Source: Xylophilus sp. Leaf220
Lineage (GTDB): Bacteria; Pseudomonadota; Gammaproteobacteria; Burkholderiales; Burkholderiaceae_C
Length of the DNA stretch: 64,000 nt
NCBI RefSeq assembly: GCF_001421705.1
Contig: NZ_LMKO01000022.1
Coordinates: 310,339-374,338, forward strand
Direction of reading: 5' to 3'
The translations under genes were made by a program, and so were the position numbers. Below, piece after piece: positions 46,825 through 56,023 of the stretch. Positions within the stretch are counted from its first letter, which is position 1; each line of letters begins with the position of its first letter. The notes under the pieces are model-generated. The model did no database searches. It was not told where the DNA came from and was given only the letters and a program-made list of their open reading frames with translations.

Positions 46825-47259
46825 CTACTTCAGGACCGGCATGTCCAGCGTCACCGCCGCCACGCCGTCGCCGCCCAGGTAGGCCCTGCGCGGCCCGACC
46901 GACTGCAGCACCACCCCCGGCGCCACCGCGCTGCCCACCCGGAACGGCCGCGCCGGCTGGCCGTCGACGGCGATCAGCGCGGTGCCTCCGGAACTGCGCC
47001 CGGCCACCACGCCCAGCAGGGTGAAGCGGGTGGGCGCCGCGACGACTGCGACCGGCGCGTCGGTGACGGCGCCCAGCGCCCGGCCCACGGCCATCGGATC
47101 GGCCTGCGGCCCGGGGGCGGCCGCCAGCGGCGCGTAGGCCGCCGCGGCGGGCGGGGCCGCCAGGCGCAGCCCCCAGAAGGCGATGCTCCCGACGGCCAGC
47201 GCCCAGAGGGCGGTGGTGGCGGTGCGGCGGGTCCAGCGGGCTACATCGGGCTGTTGCAT
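46825..47259 (-). CDS. gspC: Short GspC, type II secretion inner-membrane protein
   Basis: 144 residues: one membrane helix (about 14-35), a Pro/Ala linker and a homology-region (HR) domain (about 60-144; FTLLGVVAGRSSGGTALIAVDG) that contacts the N0 domain of GspD. The C-terminal PDZ or coiled-coil part found in E. coli and Vibrio GspC is absent. Transcribed away from gspG across 74 bp, so the system is served by a divergent promoter region. The call rests on the HR motif and context. Confidence 0.85.
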   Translation of the reverse strand: MQQPDVARWTRRTATTALWALAVGSIAFWGLRLAAPPAAAAYAPLAAAPGPQADPMAVGRALGAVTDAPVAVVAAPTRFTLLGVVAGRSSGGTALIAVDGQPARPFRVGSAVAPGVVLQSVGPRRAYLGGDGVAAVTLDMPVLK

Positions 47260-47333
47260 GCGCGGATTATCATGGAACGTCCGGCGGCGCCCGCCGCCCT
47301 GTCTCCGACCGTCCGCAGACCCCTTTTTCCGCC

Positions 47334-47780
47334 ATGCACCCCACGACACTCCTTCGCCGACCGCTGCGCCGCCTCCAGGCTGGCTTCACCCTGATCGAAT
47401 TGATGGTGGTGCTGGTCATCATCGGCGTGCTGGCCGCGCTGATCGTGCCCAACGTGCTCGACCGCGCCGACGACGCCCGCAGCACCGCCGCCCGCACCGA
47501 CGTCAACAACCTGGTCCAGGCGCTGAAGCTCTACCGCCTCGACAACCAGCGCTACCCCACCGCCGAGCAGGGCCTGCAGGCGCTGATCGCCCGGCCGACG
47601 AACCCGCCCGTGCCCGGCAACTGGAAGCCCTACCTGGAGAAGCTGCCCAACGACCCGTGGGGCCGGCCGTACCAGTACCTCAACCCGGGCGTGAAGGCCG
47701 AGATCGACGTGATGTCCTTCGGTGCCGACGGCCAGCCCGGCGGCGAAGGCAAGAACGCGGACGTGGGCAGTTGGCAGTAG
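47334..47780 (+). CDS. gspG: GspG major pseudopilin
   Basis: 148 residues. Prepilin leader of 17 residues, cut at G17|F18, then FTLIELMVVLVIIGVL with Glu5 of the mature protein. The calcium-binding C-terminal region (NDPWGRPYQYLNPG ... FGADGQPGGEGKNADVGSW) is complete. Major subunit of the T2SS pseudopilus in the periplasm. First gene of the gspGHIJKLMNDE operon. Confidence 0.97.
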   Translation: MHPTTLLRRPLRRLQAGFTLIELMVVLVIIGVLAALIVPNVLDRADDARSTAARTDVNNLVQALKLYRLDNQRYPTAEQGLQALIARPTNPPVPGNWKPYLEKLPNDPWGRPYQYLNPGVKAEIDVMSFGADGQPGGEGKNADVGSWQ

Positions 47781-47844
47781 ACGCCCGTGCGGTGCCCGCT
47801 GCGGTCGCCGCCCGACGATCCCCGTCTTTCTCTCTCCTTCCCCG

Positions 47845-48435
47845 ATGCACCCGTCCCCGGCCGGCACGCCCGCCCACCAGGCCGCTTCCCTGCCAGCGCA
47901 GCATGGCGAAGCCGCCCCGGCGCATCTGCTATCGAAAAGAGAGCTGGAGGCCGGCGCAGGATGCCGGCCACAGCCCTTTTTCTTCCCGAAACCCGGTTTC
48001 CCGGCTCGGCGCCGCCGCCGCAGGGCCGGCGGCTTCACCCTGCTGGAGCTGATGGTGGTGATCGCGATCATCGCCCTCTCGACCGCCGGCGTCGCCTTCG
48101 CCCTGCGCGACGGCAGCCAGACCCAGCTGGAGCGCGAGGCCGAGCGGCTGGCCGCGCTGCTCGACGGCGCCCGTGCCCAGTCGCGCGCCAGCGGCGTGCC
48201 GGTGCGCTGGCGGCCGACGGCGCAGGGCTTCGTCTTCGACGGCCTGCCGCCCGGCGCGTTGCCCACCGGCTGGCTGGCGCCCGGCGTGCTGGTGGCGGGC
48301 GACGCGGTGCTGCGCCTGGGCCCCGAGCCGCTGATCGGGGCGCAGCAGGTGCTGCTCTACAGCGCCGCCCGGCCCGACCGCGCGCTGCGGGTGGCGACCG
48401 ACGGCCTGCGGCCCTTCTCGGTGGCCGCGCCGTGA
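47845..48435 (+). CDS. gspH: GspH minor pseudopilin with an unusually long leader
   Basis: 196 residues from ATG 47845. The prepilin motif GGFTLLELMVVIAII starts after residue 63, against 6-20 in normal prepilins; the basic RRRRRRAGG just before it is normal. Residues ~31-49 of the leader are encoded by a repeat A copy. There is no ATG, GTG or TTG in frame between the repeat and the cleavage site. Minor subunit of the T2SS pseudopilus tip. Overlaps gspI by 4 bp (GTGA). Confidence 0.85.
   Translation: MHPSPAGTPAHQAASLPAQHGEAAPAHLLSKRELEAGAGCRPQPFFFPKPGFPARRRRRRAGGFTLLELMVVIAIIALSTAGVAFALRDGSQTQLEREAERLAALLDGARAQSRASGVPVRWRPTAQGFVFDGLPPGALPTGWLAPGVLVAGDAVLRLGPEPLIGAQQVLLYSAARPDRALRVATDGLRPFSVAAP
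47937..47990 (+). repeat. Repeat A copy in the gspH leader
   Basis: TGCTATCGAAAAGAGAGC core, CCGGCGCAGGATGCCGG, then CACAGCCCTTTTTCTTCC. It lies in frame inside the gspH pre-sequence. Confidence 0.85.
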
Positions 48436-48812
48436 GCCGCCGCCCGGCCGCCGCGCGGGGCCTCGCCCGCGGCTTCACCCTGATCGAGGTGCTGGTGGCG
48501 CTGGGCATCGTCGCCATCGCGCTGCTGGCCGGCAGCCAGGCGACCAGCGCCCTGACCCGCAACGCGCTGCGCCAGTCCGACCTGGTGCTGGCCCAGCTCT
48601 GCGCCGAGAACGAGCTGGTGCGGGTGCGCCTGTCGCGGCAGATGCCCGGCATCGGCGACAGCACCGTACCCTGCGCCCAGGGCGGGCGCGAGTTCGCGGT
48701 CTCGGTCGCGGTGCGGCCCACGCCCAACCCGAGCTTTCGCCGGGTCGACGCCCAAGTGCGCGATGGCGGCAGCCCGGTCCTGACGCTTTCCACCATCGTG
48801 GGGCAGTACTGA
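48432..48812 (+). CDS. gspI: GspI minor pseudopilin
   Basis: 126 residues, GTG start overlapping the gspH stop. Leader of 14 residues cut at G14|F15, then FTLIEVLVALGIVAIALL with Glu5. Two cysteines near residues 57 and 81. Forms the pseudopilus tip with GspJ and GspK. Its stop overlaps the gspJ start by one base (TGATG). Confidence 0.94.
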   Translation: MSRRPAAARGLARGFTLIEVLVALGIVAIALLAGSQATSALTRNALRQSDLVLAQLCAENELVRVRLSRQMPGIGDSTVPCAQGGREFAVSVAVRPTPNPSFRRVDAQVRDGGSPVLTLSTIVGQY

Positions 48813-49501
48813 TGGGGGCCCCGCGGCGCAGGCGCCCGGCCCGCATCGGCGGCTTCACCCTGGTGGAGCTGCTGGTCGCGCTGGTCGTGATGGCGCTGCT
48901 GGCCATCATGAGCTGGCGCGGCCTCGACGGCATGGCCCGGGCGCAGGAGCAGACCAAGGCCCGCTCCGACGAGGTGCTGGCGCTGCAGGCCGGCCTGGCC
49001 CAGTGGACGGCCGACCTGGACGCGGTGACGGCGGTGCAGCGGCTGCAGGCGCTCGACTGGGACGGCCGCGCGCTGCGCATCACCCGGCGCGGCAGCGGCG
49101 GCGATGCCGACGGCCTGCGGGTGGTGGCCTGGGCGCGCGGCGCCACGCCCGCCGGCCTGTCCTGGCTGCGCTGGGAATCGCCGCCGCTCACCACCCGCGG
49201 CGAGTGGGACGAGGCCTGGCAGCAGGCCGCGCTCTGGGCCCAGAACCCGGGCGAGGCCCAGCGCGCGCGGCAGGTGGCCATCGCCGCGCTGTCCGAGTGG
49301 CAGATCTACTACTACCGCAACAACGCCTGGAGCAACCCGCTCTCCAGCGAAGGCACCGCCGCCACCATCGCCAGCGCCAACGGCATCCCCACCGTGCCCG
49401 AGGGCGTGCGGCTGGTCCTGGTACTTGCGCCCGGCCAGGCGATCAGCGGGCCGCTGGTGCGCGACTGGGTCGGCCCCACCGTGGGCGGAGGCAAGTCGTG
49501 A
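48812..49501 (+). CDS. gspJ: GspJ minor pseudopilin
   Basis: 229 residues. Leader [14 protein letters not shown] cut at G14|F15, then FTLVELLVALVVMALLAIM with Glu5. The globular domain has YYYRNNAWSNPLSS, common in GspJ. Part of the GspI-J-K tip complex. Overlaps gspK by 4 bp (GTGA). Confidence 0.94.
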   Translation: MGAPRRRRPARIGGFTLVELLVALVVMALLAIMSWRGLDGMARAQEQTKARSDEVLALQAGLAQWTADLDAVTAVQRLQALDWDGRALRITRRGSGGDADGLRVVAWARGATPAGLSWLRWESPPLTTRGEWDEAWQQAALWAQNPGEAQRARQVAIAALSEWQIYYYRNNAWSNPLSSEGTAATIASANGIPTVPEGVRLVLVLAPGQAISGPLVRDWVGPTVGGGKS

Positions 49502-50595
49502 GTCCGCGCCACGCCGCCGCGCAGCGCGGTGCCGCCCTGCTCGCCGCGATGCTTACGGTGACGCTGGTCGCCACCTTCGCCGCCGCCGCCATGTGGCAGC
49601 AATGGCGCAGCACCGAGATCGAGACCGCCGAGCGCGCCCGGATGCAGGCCGCCTGGATCCTCGTCGGCGCGCTCGACTGGTCGCGGCTGATCCTGCGCGA
49701 GGACGGCAACGCCAACATCCGCGCCGCCGGCAACGGCGCCGACCACCTCGGCGAACCGTGGGCGCTGCCGCTGCAGGAGGCCCGGCTCTCCAGCTTCCTG
49801 GCCGCCGCCGACCGCTCCGGCGCGGGGGCCGATGTCAGCGACGACGTGCGCGACGCCTTCCTCTCGGGCCAGATCCTCGACATGCAGGGCCGGCTGAACC
49901 TGCGCAACCTGGTCGACAACAACGGCCACGTCTCCACCACCTGGCGCGCCGCGTTCCAGAAGCTGTTCGCCCAGCTGGGCCTGCCGGCGCAGGAGCTGGA
50001 CCGCATCGCCGAAGGCATGCGGCAGGCGCTGGCCAGCTCCGCGGTGGCGGCCGCAGGCAATACCGCCGGCACGAATAGCGGCACCACGCCGGGCACCACC
50101 GGCAACACCGGCACCACGGCCGCCGCCACGGTCGACCCCAACGCGCCGCTGCTGCCGCAACGCCTGGAGCAGTTCGCCTGGTTCGGCGTGTCGCCCCGGA
50201 CGTTGCAGGCCCTGGCGCCCTTCGCCACGATGCTGCCCGAGCTGACCCCGGTCAACGTCAACACCGCCGACGCCCTGGTCATCGCCGCGGCCCTGCCCGA
50301 CATCGACGCCTCGGCCGCCCAGCGGCTGGTGGCGTCGCGCGCCGGCAACTACCTGCGCAACGCGGAAGACATCCGAAAACTCCTGCAGATGGAGACGGTG
50401 CCCGATCCGGCCGTCGTCGGGGTCTCCAGCCGCTATTTCGAGGTGCGCGGCCGGCTGAGGCTCGACAACGCGGTGGTCGAGGAGCGCTCGCTGGTGCTGC
50501 GCAACGGCAATGCGGTCACCACCGTCTGGCGGGAGCGCGGTGCGATCGGCGTGGCGCAGGCGCTGCAGGCGGCCCAGGAAGCGGCCGCGCGTTGA
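49498..50595 (+). CDS. gspK: GspK minor pseudopilin
   Basis: 365 residues, GTG start. Leader MSPRHAAAQRG is cut near G11; the mature protein lacks Glu5, which is normal for GspK only. A helical domain with NLRNLVD and the VNVNTAD helix-hairpin-helix-like region are present. Residues ~185-215 form a Gly/Thr/Asn/Ala low-complexity stretch (GTNSGTTPGTTGNTGTT) not typical of the family core. Caps the pseudopilus. Confidence 0.93.
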   Translation: MSPRHAAAQRGAALLAAMLTVTLVATFAAAAMWQQWRSTEIETAERARMQAAWILVGALDWSRLILREDGNANIRAAGNGADHLGEPWALPLQEARLSSFLAAADRSGAGADVSDDVRDAFLSGQILDMQGRLNLRNLVDNNGHVSTTWRAAFQKLFAQLGLPAQELDRIAEGMRQALASSAVAAAGNTAGTNSGTTPGTTGNTGTTAAATVDPNAPLLPQRLEQFAWFGVSPRTLQALAPFATMLPELTPVNVNTADALVIAAALPDIDASAAQRLVASRAGNYLRNAEDIRKLLQMETVPDPAVVGVSSRYFEVRGRLRLDNAVVEERSLVLRNGNAVTTVWRERGAIGVAQALQAAQEAAAR

Positions 50596-50698
50596 AGGCC
50601 GCAACGTATCTGTCGGCGGCGCCCGACACACCGACCCGCCGCCGTCCGGCAGACACCGGGTCTCTCTACAATCGCGCGCACACCGCCGACTACCGTCC

Positions 50699-51940
50699 AT
50701 GAGCACCCTGATCGTCTACCTCCCTCCCGACGCCGGCGCCGTGGACCTGCCCTACGTGCTGACCGCCGACGGCCACGCCGCCGTGCGCCACGCCAGCGCG
50801 CCGCCCGCCCTGTTGCCCCAGCCGGGACGCCCCGGTGGCGAGGTGGTGGCGGTGGTGCCGGCCCGCGCCCTGTCGTGGCAGCGGGTGGAGCTGCCGCGCG
50901 GCATCCGCGCCAGCAGCCCGCCGCAGCGGGTGCGCGCGGTGCTCGACGGCCTGCTGGAAGACCGCCTGCTCGACGACCCCGCACACCTGCATTTCGCCCT
51001 GGCGCCCGACGCCGCCTCCGGCGCCCCCGCCTGGGTCGCCGTCTGCGACCGGGCCTGGCTGCGCAATGCCCTGCAGCGCCTGGAGGCCGCCGGCCGCCGG
51101 GTGACGCGGATCGTGCCCGAATTCGCGCCCGACGACGCCGCGCTGCCGCAGCCCCAGCTCCACGCCGTCGGCACGCCCGAGGATGCGCAGCTGGTCGTCG
51201 TCGGCGAGCGGCCCGGCACCGCCGTGTCGGTGCTGCCGCTGTCGGCCGGCGCGCTGGGCCTGGCCCTGTCGGGCCGGCCGGCCGATGCCGATGCGCCACC
51301 GCCCCTCTTCTGGGCCGAACCCGCCGTCGCCGCCCTGGCCGAGCAGCTGGCCGGCCGGCCGCTGCCGCTGCAGACGCCGGCCGAGCGCTGGCTGGTCGCC
51401 GCCCGTGGCCGCTGGGACCTGGCCCAGTTCGACCTGGCCAGCTCGGGCCGCCGCCGCGCCGTCAAGCGCGCCGGATCGCTGATGGCCGGCCTGCTGCGGT
51501 CGCCGCAGTGGCGCGCGGCCCGCTGGGGCCTGGGCGTGCTGCTGGTGGCCCAGCTGGTCGGCCTGAACGCCTGGGCCTGGAAGGAGCGCAGCGCGCTCGA
51601 CGCCCGCCAGTCGGCCCTGCACGCGGTGCTAACCCAGACCTTCCCGTCGGTGCGGGTGGTGGTCGATGCGCCGGTGCAGATGGAGCGCGAGCTGGCGCTG
51701 CTGCGCCAGGCCACCGGCGTCGGCGCGGGCGCCGGGCTGGAAGGCCTGCTGTCGGCCGTGGGCACGGCCTTGCCGCCCGGGGCATCGGCCCAGTCGGTCG
51801 ATTTCCTGAACAACGAACTGCGGCTGCGCGGCTTCGACCCGGCGCAGGCCGCGCCCCTCGCCGAGAAGCTGCGCGGCCAGGGCATCGCCGCCCGCACCGA
51901 GGGCGAGGTGCTGGTGCTGCGCCAGGAGGGCGCGCCATGA
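50699..51940 (+). CDS. gspL: GspL, type II secretion inner-membrane platform protein
   Basis: 413 residues. A cytoplasmic actin-like domain (about 1-270) that binds GspE is followed by one membrane helix (about 281-299, LGVLLVAQLVGLNAWAW) and a periplasmic ferredoxin-like domain (about 335-413). Links the ATPase to the platform. The gap to gspK is 103 bp with no repeat element. Confidence 0.92.
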   Translation: MSTLIVYLPPDAGAVDLPYVLTADGHAAVRHASAPPALLPQPGRPGGEVVAVVPARALSWQRVELPRGIRASSPPQRVRAVLDGLLEDRLLDDPAHLHFALAPDAASGAPAWVAVCDRAWLRNALQRLEAAGRRVTRIVPEFAPDDAALPQPQLHAVGTPEDAQLVVVGERPGTAVSVLPLSAGALGLALSGRPADADAPPPLFWAEPAVAALAEQLAGRPLPLQTPAERWLVAARGRWDLAQFDLASSGRRRAVKRAGSLMAGLLRSPQWRAARWGLGVLLVAQLVGLNAWAWKERSALDARQSALHAVLTQTFPSVRVVVDAPVQMERELALLRQATGVGAGAGLEGLLSAVGTALPPGASAQSVDFLNNELRLRGFDPAQAAPLAEKLRGQGIAARTEGEVLVLRQEGAP

Positions 51941-52028
51941 CCGCGCTGCTCCGCCCGTGCCGCCCGCACCGTGCGTGCGCCGCCCTCGCCGATGCCTCCG
52001 ACCGCACCTGCCGACTGGACCCGACCCG

Positions 52029-52646
52029 ATGAACGCCTCGCCTCGCAGCACCCCGGCGGCGCTGCTCACCCTGCGTGCCCGCTGGAACGCCCTGGCCGCC
52101 CGCGAGCGCTCGATGGTGCGGCTGGCGGCGGCCGCCGTCGGCATCGCGCTGGTCTGGTGGGTGGCGCTGGCCCCCGCCCTGCGCACCCTGCAGGTCGCCG
52201 AGACCCGCCGCAACACGCTCGACGCGCAGCAGCAGCGGCTGCTGGCCCTGCAGGCCGAGGCCCAGCGCCTGAAGGCCCAGCCCAAGGCCGGCTACGACGA
52301 ATCGCTGCGCGCCCTGGAATCCTCGGTGCGCGACGGCCTGGCCGGCACCGGCCGGCTGAGCGTCGTCGGCGAGCGGGCCACCGTCACCCTGCGCGGCACG
52401 CCGCCCGAGGTGCTGGCCGCCTGGCTGGCCCGGGCCCGCGCCAATGCGCATGCGCTGCCGATCGAGAGCAAGCTGGTACGCAGCGCGCCGCCGGCCGCGC
52501 CCGCAGCCATCGCCGGCAGTGCCGCCGCAGCCCGGCCGCTGGTGCCCGACTTCTCGCAGAACGTGCCCGCCCCGGTCGTCACCGCGCCGCCCGACCTGGA
52601 GCCGCGCTGGGACGGTACGGTCGTGCTGGCGCTGCCTGCGCGCTGA
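52029..52646 (+). CDS. gspM: GspM, type II secretion inner-membrane platform protein
   Basis: 205 residues. Short cytoplasmic start, one membrane helix (about 29-49, MVRLAAAAVGIALVWWVALA), a coiled-coil-like stretch (about 55-85) and a periplasmic domain. Partner of GspL. The gap from gspL (88 bp) is open in another frame but no gene is supported there. Confidence 0.9.
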   Translation: MNASPRSTPAALLTLRARWNALAARERSMVRLAAAAVGIALVWWVALAPALRTLQVAETRRNTLDAQQQRLLALQAEAQRLKAQPKAGYDESLRALESSVRDGLAGTGRLSVVGERATVTLRGTPPEVLAAWLARARANAHALPIESKLVRSAPPAAPAAIAGSAAAARPLVPDFSQNVPAPVVTAPPDLEPRWDGTVVLALPAR

Positions 52647-52713
52647 GCCGGCACCGAATCCGCCCTCCACCGCCTTCCACGTCCTGATCGCCCTTTCCGC
52701 TTTTCGCTCCCCC

Positions 52714-53523
52714 ATGGCCCGCCGCTCTTCTTCTGTTTCCCGCCCCGGCCGCGAGCCTTCGGCCGGCTGGCGCTGGGCCACCGTCGGCGCGGTGCTGGGC
52801 CTGCTGGCCACGCTGGTGCTGTTCGCGCCGGCGCGCTGGCTGAGCGGCGCGCTGGCCGATGCCACCGATGGGCACCTGCTGCTGGCAGCTCCGGCCGGCA
52901 CCGTCTGGAACGGCACCGCCCAGCTGGTGCTGACCGGTGGTGCCGGCAGCTCCGACGCCGCCGCCCTGCCCGACCGGCTGCGCTGGCGGCTCCGCCCCAC
53001 CTGGGATGGCCTGACCTTGCAACTGCAGGCGCCCTGCTGCACGCCCGAGCCTGTCGCGCTGCGGGTGCACCTGAAGCGCGGCGGCGCCCGCATCGTGGTG
53101 GCCGACAGCGGCTCGCGCTGGCCGGCGGCCCTGCTGGCGGGCCTGGGCACGCCGTGGAACACGCTCAAGCCCCAGGGCGACCTGGCGCTGGCCACCCAGG
53201 GCCTGGCGGTGGAGATCGCCCAGGGCCGGCTGGTGCTGGCCGGCAGCGCGCAGCTGGACGCGCTCGGCATGTCGTCGCAGCTCTCGCCGCTGCGCCCGAT
53301 GGGCAGCTACCGGCTGGTGCTGGCCGGCGGCGAGCTGCCGACGCTGGGCCTGCAGACCCTCGAAGGCGCGCTGCAGCTCACCGGCCAGGGCCGCTGGGTC
53401 GGCTCGCGCCTGCGTTTCGACGGCGAGGCCTCGGCCGCGCCCGACCGCGAAGCGGCGCTCTCGAACCTCCTGAACATCATCGGCCGCCGCAGCGGCGCCC
53501 GTTCTCTCATCACCGTAGGTTGA
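52714..53523 (+). CDS. gspN: GspN, type II secretion protein N
   Basis: 269 residues. One N-terminal membrane helix (about 21-42) and a beta-rich periplasmic domain with PAGTVWNGTAQL and GSYRLVLAGGELPTL. GspN is accessory and not present in all T2SS; its exact role is unclear. It ends 3 bp before gspD. Confidence 0.87.
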   Translation: MARRSSSVSRPGREPSAGWRWATVGAVLGLLATLVLFAPARWLSGALADATDGHLLLAAPAGTVWNGTAQLVLTGGAGSSDAAALPDRLRWRLRPTWDGLTLQLQAPCCTPEPVALRVHLKRGGARIVVADSGSRWPAALLAGLGTPWNTLKPQGDLALATQGLAVEIAQGRLVLAGSAQLDALGMSSQLSPLRPMGSYRLVLAGGELPTLGLQTLEGALQLTGQGRWVGSRLRFDGEASAAPDREAALSNLLNIIGRRSGARSLITVG

Positions 53524-53526
53524 CGC

Positions 53527-55986
53527 ATGACCCACCGAACGCCGCGCGCCCCGCGCTTCTTCCAGCGATCCGTTCTGCGCATTGCTACTATTTCCGTAGC
53601 AGCAAGCCTGGGCGGGACGCCGGCTACAGGTCCTTTCGGCTTCCATAGTGCGAATGCGCAGAACAACCGGGCCGCCCGCGGCGCCGCGCCGCCCTCGGTC
53701 GGCGCGCGGGAGCCGGTGACGCTCAACTTCGCCAATGCCGACATCGAGGCGGTGGCCCGCACCATGTCGACCATCACCGGCCGCAACGTGGTGGTCGACC
53801 CTAGGGTCAAGGGCACGATGACGCTGGTGACCGAGCGTCCGGTGCCGCCGGCCGTCGCGTTCAACCAGTTCCTGGCGGCGCTGCGGCTGCAGAGCTTCAC
53901 CGTCGTCGAATCGGCCGGGCTCTACAAGGTGGTGCCCGAGGCCGACGGCAAGCTGCAGGGCGGCGCGGTCACCGTCGCGCCCGCCACCGGCGGCGCGGCC
54001 GGCAACCAGATCATCACCCAGATCTTCAAGCTCAATTTCGAGAACGCCAACAACCTAGTGCCGGTGCTGCGGCCGCTGATCAGCCCCAACAACACGATCA
54101 ACGTGAACCCGGGCAACAACTCGCTGGTCATCACCGACTACGCCGAGAACCTGCAGCGGATGGGCAAGATCATCGCGACGATGGACGTCTCGAACGCGAG
54201 CGACGTCGAGGTGATCCCGCTGCGCCACGCGGTCGCGACCGACCTGGCGCCGCTGGTCTCGCGGCTGATCGACGGCTCGGGTTCCGCGTCGGCCGCCGGC
54301 GGCCTGCCGGGCGCCCAGCCCACCGGCGTGCCCGGCGGCCAGGGCCAGACCGACAACGCCTTCCGCACCACCCTGATCGCCGAGCCGCGCAGCAACTCGC
54401 TGATCCTGCGGGCGGCCAACCCGGCCCGGGTGTCGCTGGTGCGCTCCCTTGTGGCGCGGCTCGACCAGCCCGCGCAGGACGGCGCCAACGGCGACGCCGG
54501 CAACATCCGCGTCGTGTACCTGAAGAACGCCGAGGCCACCCGGCTGGCGGTGACGCTGCGCGCCGCGATGGCGTCGCTCGCCGCCAACAGCGGCAACAGC
54601 GGCGTGGCGGGCGCCCTGCCCGGCGGCGGCACCACCGGCGTGCCGCAGCAGGGCGGCACCACGTCGAGCCCGTCGGGCTTCGGCGGAGGCAGCGGCTTCG
54701 GGGGCGGCTTCGGCGGCGCCGGCGGCAGCAACGCGGCCCTCGGCAGCAGCGCGTCGTCCAACTTCGCCAACAGCGCGATGCCGTCTACCGGCGGCAGCAT
54801 CCAGGCCGACCCGGCCACCAACTCGCTGATCATCACCGCGAGCGAGCCGCTCTACCGCCAGCTGCGCGCGGTGATCGACAAGCTCGACGGCCGGCGCGCC
54901 CAGGTGCTGGTCGAGAGCCTGATCGTCGAAGTGAACGCCAGCAAGGTGGCCGATTTCGGCATCCAGTGGCAGACGGCGCTGGGCAACAGCGGCGACAGCG
55001 TGGTGGGCGTGATCGGCAACAACTCCAACGTCGCCGGCACCAACATCATCAGCCTGGCGCTGGCCGCAGCCGGCCTGGGCAGCACCGGCGGCGCCGCCGC
55101 ACTCGCCAATTCGACGATCCGGCCGTCCACCGGCTTCAACCTGGCGCTGGCGCCGCGGATCAACGGCAGGTACTACCTGGGGGCGCTGGCCAACTTCCTG
55201 CAGAGCTCGGGCGACGCCAACATCCTCTCGACCCCCAACCTGCTGACGCTCGACAACGAAGAGGCGCGGATCATCATCGGCCAGAACGTGCCGTTCCCGA
55301 CCGGCTCCTACGCCAACAGCACCGGCAGCAGCACCGTCAACCCGTTCACCACCGTCGAGCGCAAGGACGTGGGCCTGACGCTGCGGGTCAAGCCGCAGAT
55401 CAACGAGAACGGCACGGTGAAGATGGCGATCTACCAGGAGGTCTCGAGCGTCGACACCAGCACCATCGCCAACCAGAACGGCCCGACCACCAACAAGCGC
55501 TCGATCGAATCCAACGTGCTGGTCGACGACGGCAGCATCGTGGTGCTGGGCGGCCTGCTGCAGGACGACTATTCGCTCAGCCAGGACAAGATCCCGGTGC
55601 TGGGCGACGTCCCGCTGGTAGGCGGCCTGTTCCGCAACGAGAACCGCAGCCGCCGCAAGACCAACCTGATGGTGTTCCTGCGGCCGGTGGTGGTGCGCGA
55701 CGCGGCCGAGAGCGATTCGCTGACCCAGGACCGCTACGAGGCGATCCGCGCGCTGCAGCAGAACATCCAGCCCGCGCCGAGCACCGTGATGAACGGCGTC
55801 AGCGGCGCGCCGGTGCTGCCGCCGATGCCGGTGCCCGCGCCCCGCAAGGATGCGGGCGGCGGCATCCAGGGCACCGCCCTGGTCCCGCCGCCGCTGCCGC
55901 CCACCGTCACCCGGCCCTCGGGCCCGCCGCTGCGCGGCGCCCTGCCCGCCACCGCCGACCCGGCCACCCGCCAGGAAAGCCCGTGA
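53527..55986 (+). CDS. gspD: GspD secretin, outer-membrane channel
   Basis: 819 residues. Periplasmic N0-N3 domains (about 55-480; [21 protein letters not shown] is N0) with a Gly/Ser-rich linker inside N3 (about 375-420), then the secretin barrel domain (about 510-730) with VPFPTGSY and [26 protein letters not shown]. Forms the T2SS outer-membrane pore. Residues ~20-38 of the signal peptide come from a repeat A copy. C-terminal 70 residues are Pro-rich. Confidence 0.95.
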   Translation: MTHRTPRAPRFFQRSVLRIATISVAASLGGTPATGPFGFHSANAQNNRAARGAAPPSVGAREPVTLNFANADIEAVARTMSTITGRNVVVDPRVKGTMTLVTERPVPPAVAFNQFLAALRLQSFTVVESAGLYKVVPEADGKLQGGAVTVAPATGGAAGNQIITQIFKLNFENANNLVPVLRPLISPNNTINVNPGNNSLVITDYAENLQRMGKIIATMDVSNASDVEVIPLRHAVATDLAPLVSRLIDGSGSASAAGGLPGAQPTGVPGGQGQTDNAFRTTLIAEPRSNSLILRAANPARVSLVRSLVARLDQPAQDGANGDAGNIRVVYLKNAEATRLAVTLRAAMASLAANSGNSGVAGALPGGGTTGVPQQGGTTSSPSGFGGGSGFGGGFGGAGGSNAALGSSASSNFANSAMPSTGGSIQADPATNSLIITASEPLYRQLRAVIDKLDGRRAQVLVESLIVEVNASKVADFGIQWQTALGNSGDSVVGVIGNNSNVAGTNIISLALAAAGLGSTGGAAALANSTIRPSTGFNLALAPRINGRYYLGALANFLQSSGDANILSTPNLLTLDNEEARIIIGQNVPFPTGSYANSTGSSTVNPFTTVERKDVGLTLRVKPQINENGTVKMAIYQEVSSVDTSTIANQNGPTTNKRSIESNVLVDDGSIVVLGGLLQDDYSLSQDKIPVLGDVPLVGGLFRNENRSRRKTNLMVFLRPVVVRDAAESDSLTQDRYEAIRALQQNIQPAPSTVMNGVSGAPVLPPMPVPAPRKDAGGGIQGTALVPPPLPPTVTRPSGPPLRGALPATADPATRQESP
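53584..53640 (+). repeat. Repeat A copy in the gspD signal peptide
   Basis: GCTACTATTTCCGTAGC core, then GGGCGGGACGCCGG and a CTACAGGTCCTTTCGG tail. It codes for the hydrophobic core and cleavage-site side of the GspD signal peptide ([20 protein letters not shown]). Confidence 0.8.
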
Positions 55987-56023
55987 TCCGCCCCCTTCCC
56001 GACCGGCCCGGAGCCACCGCCTG

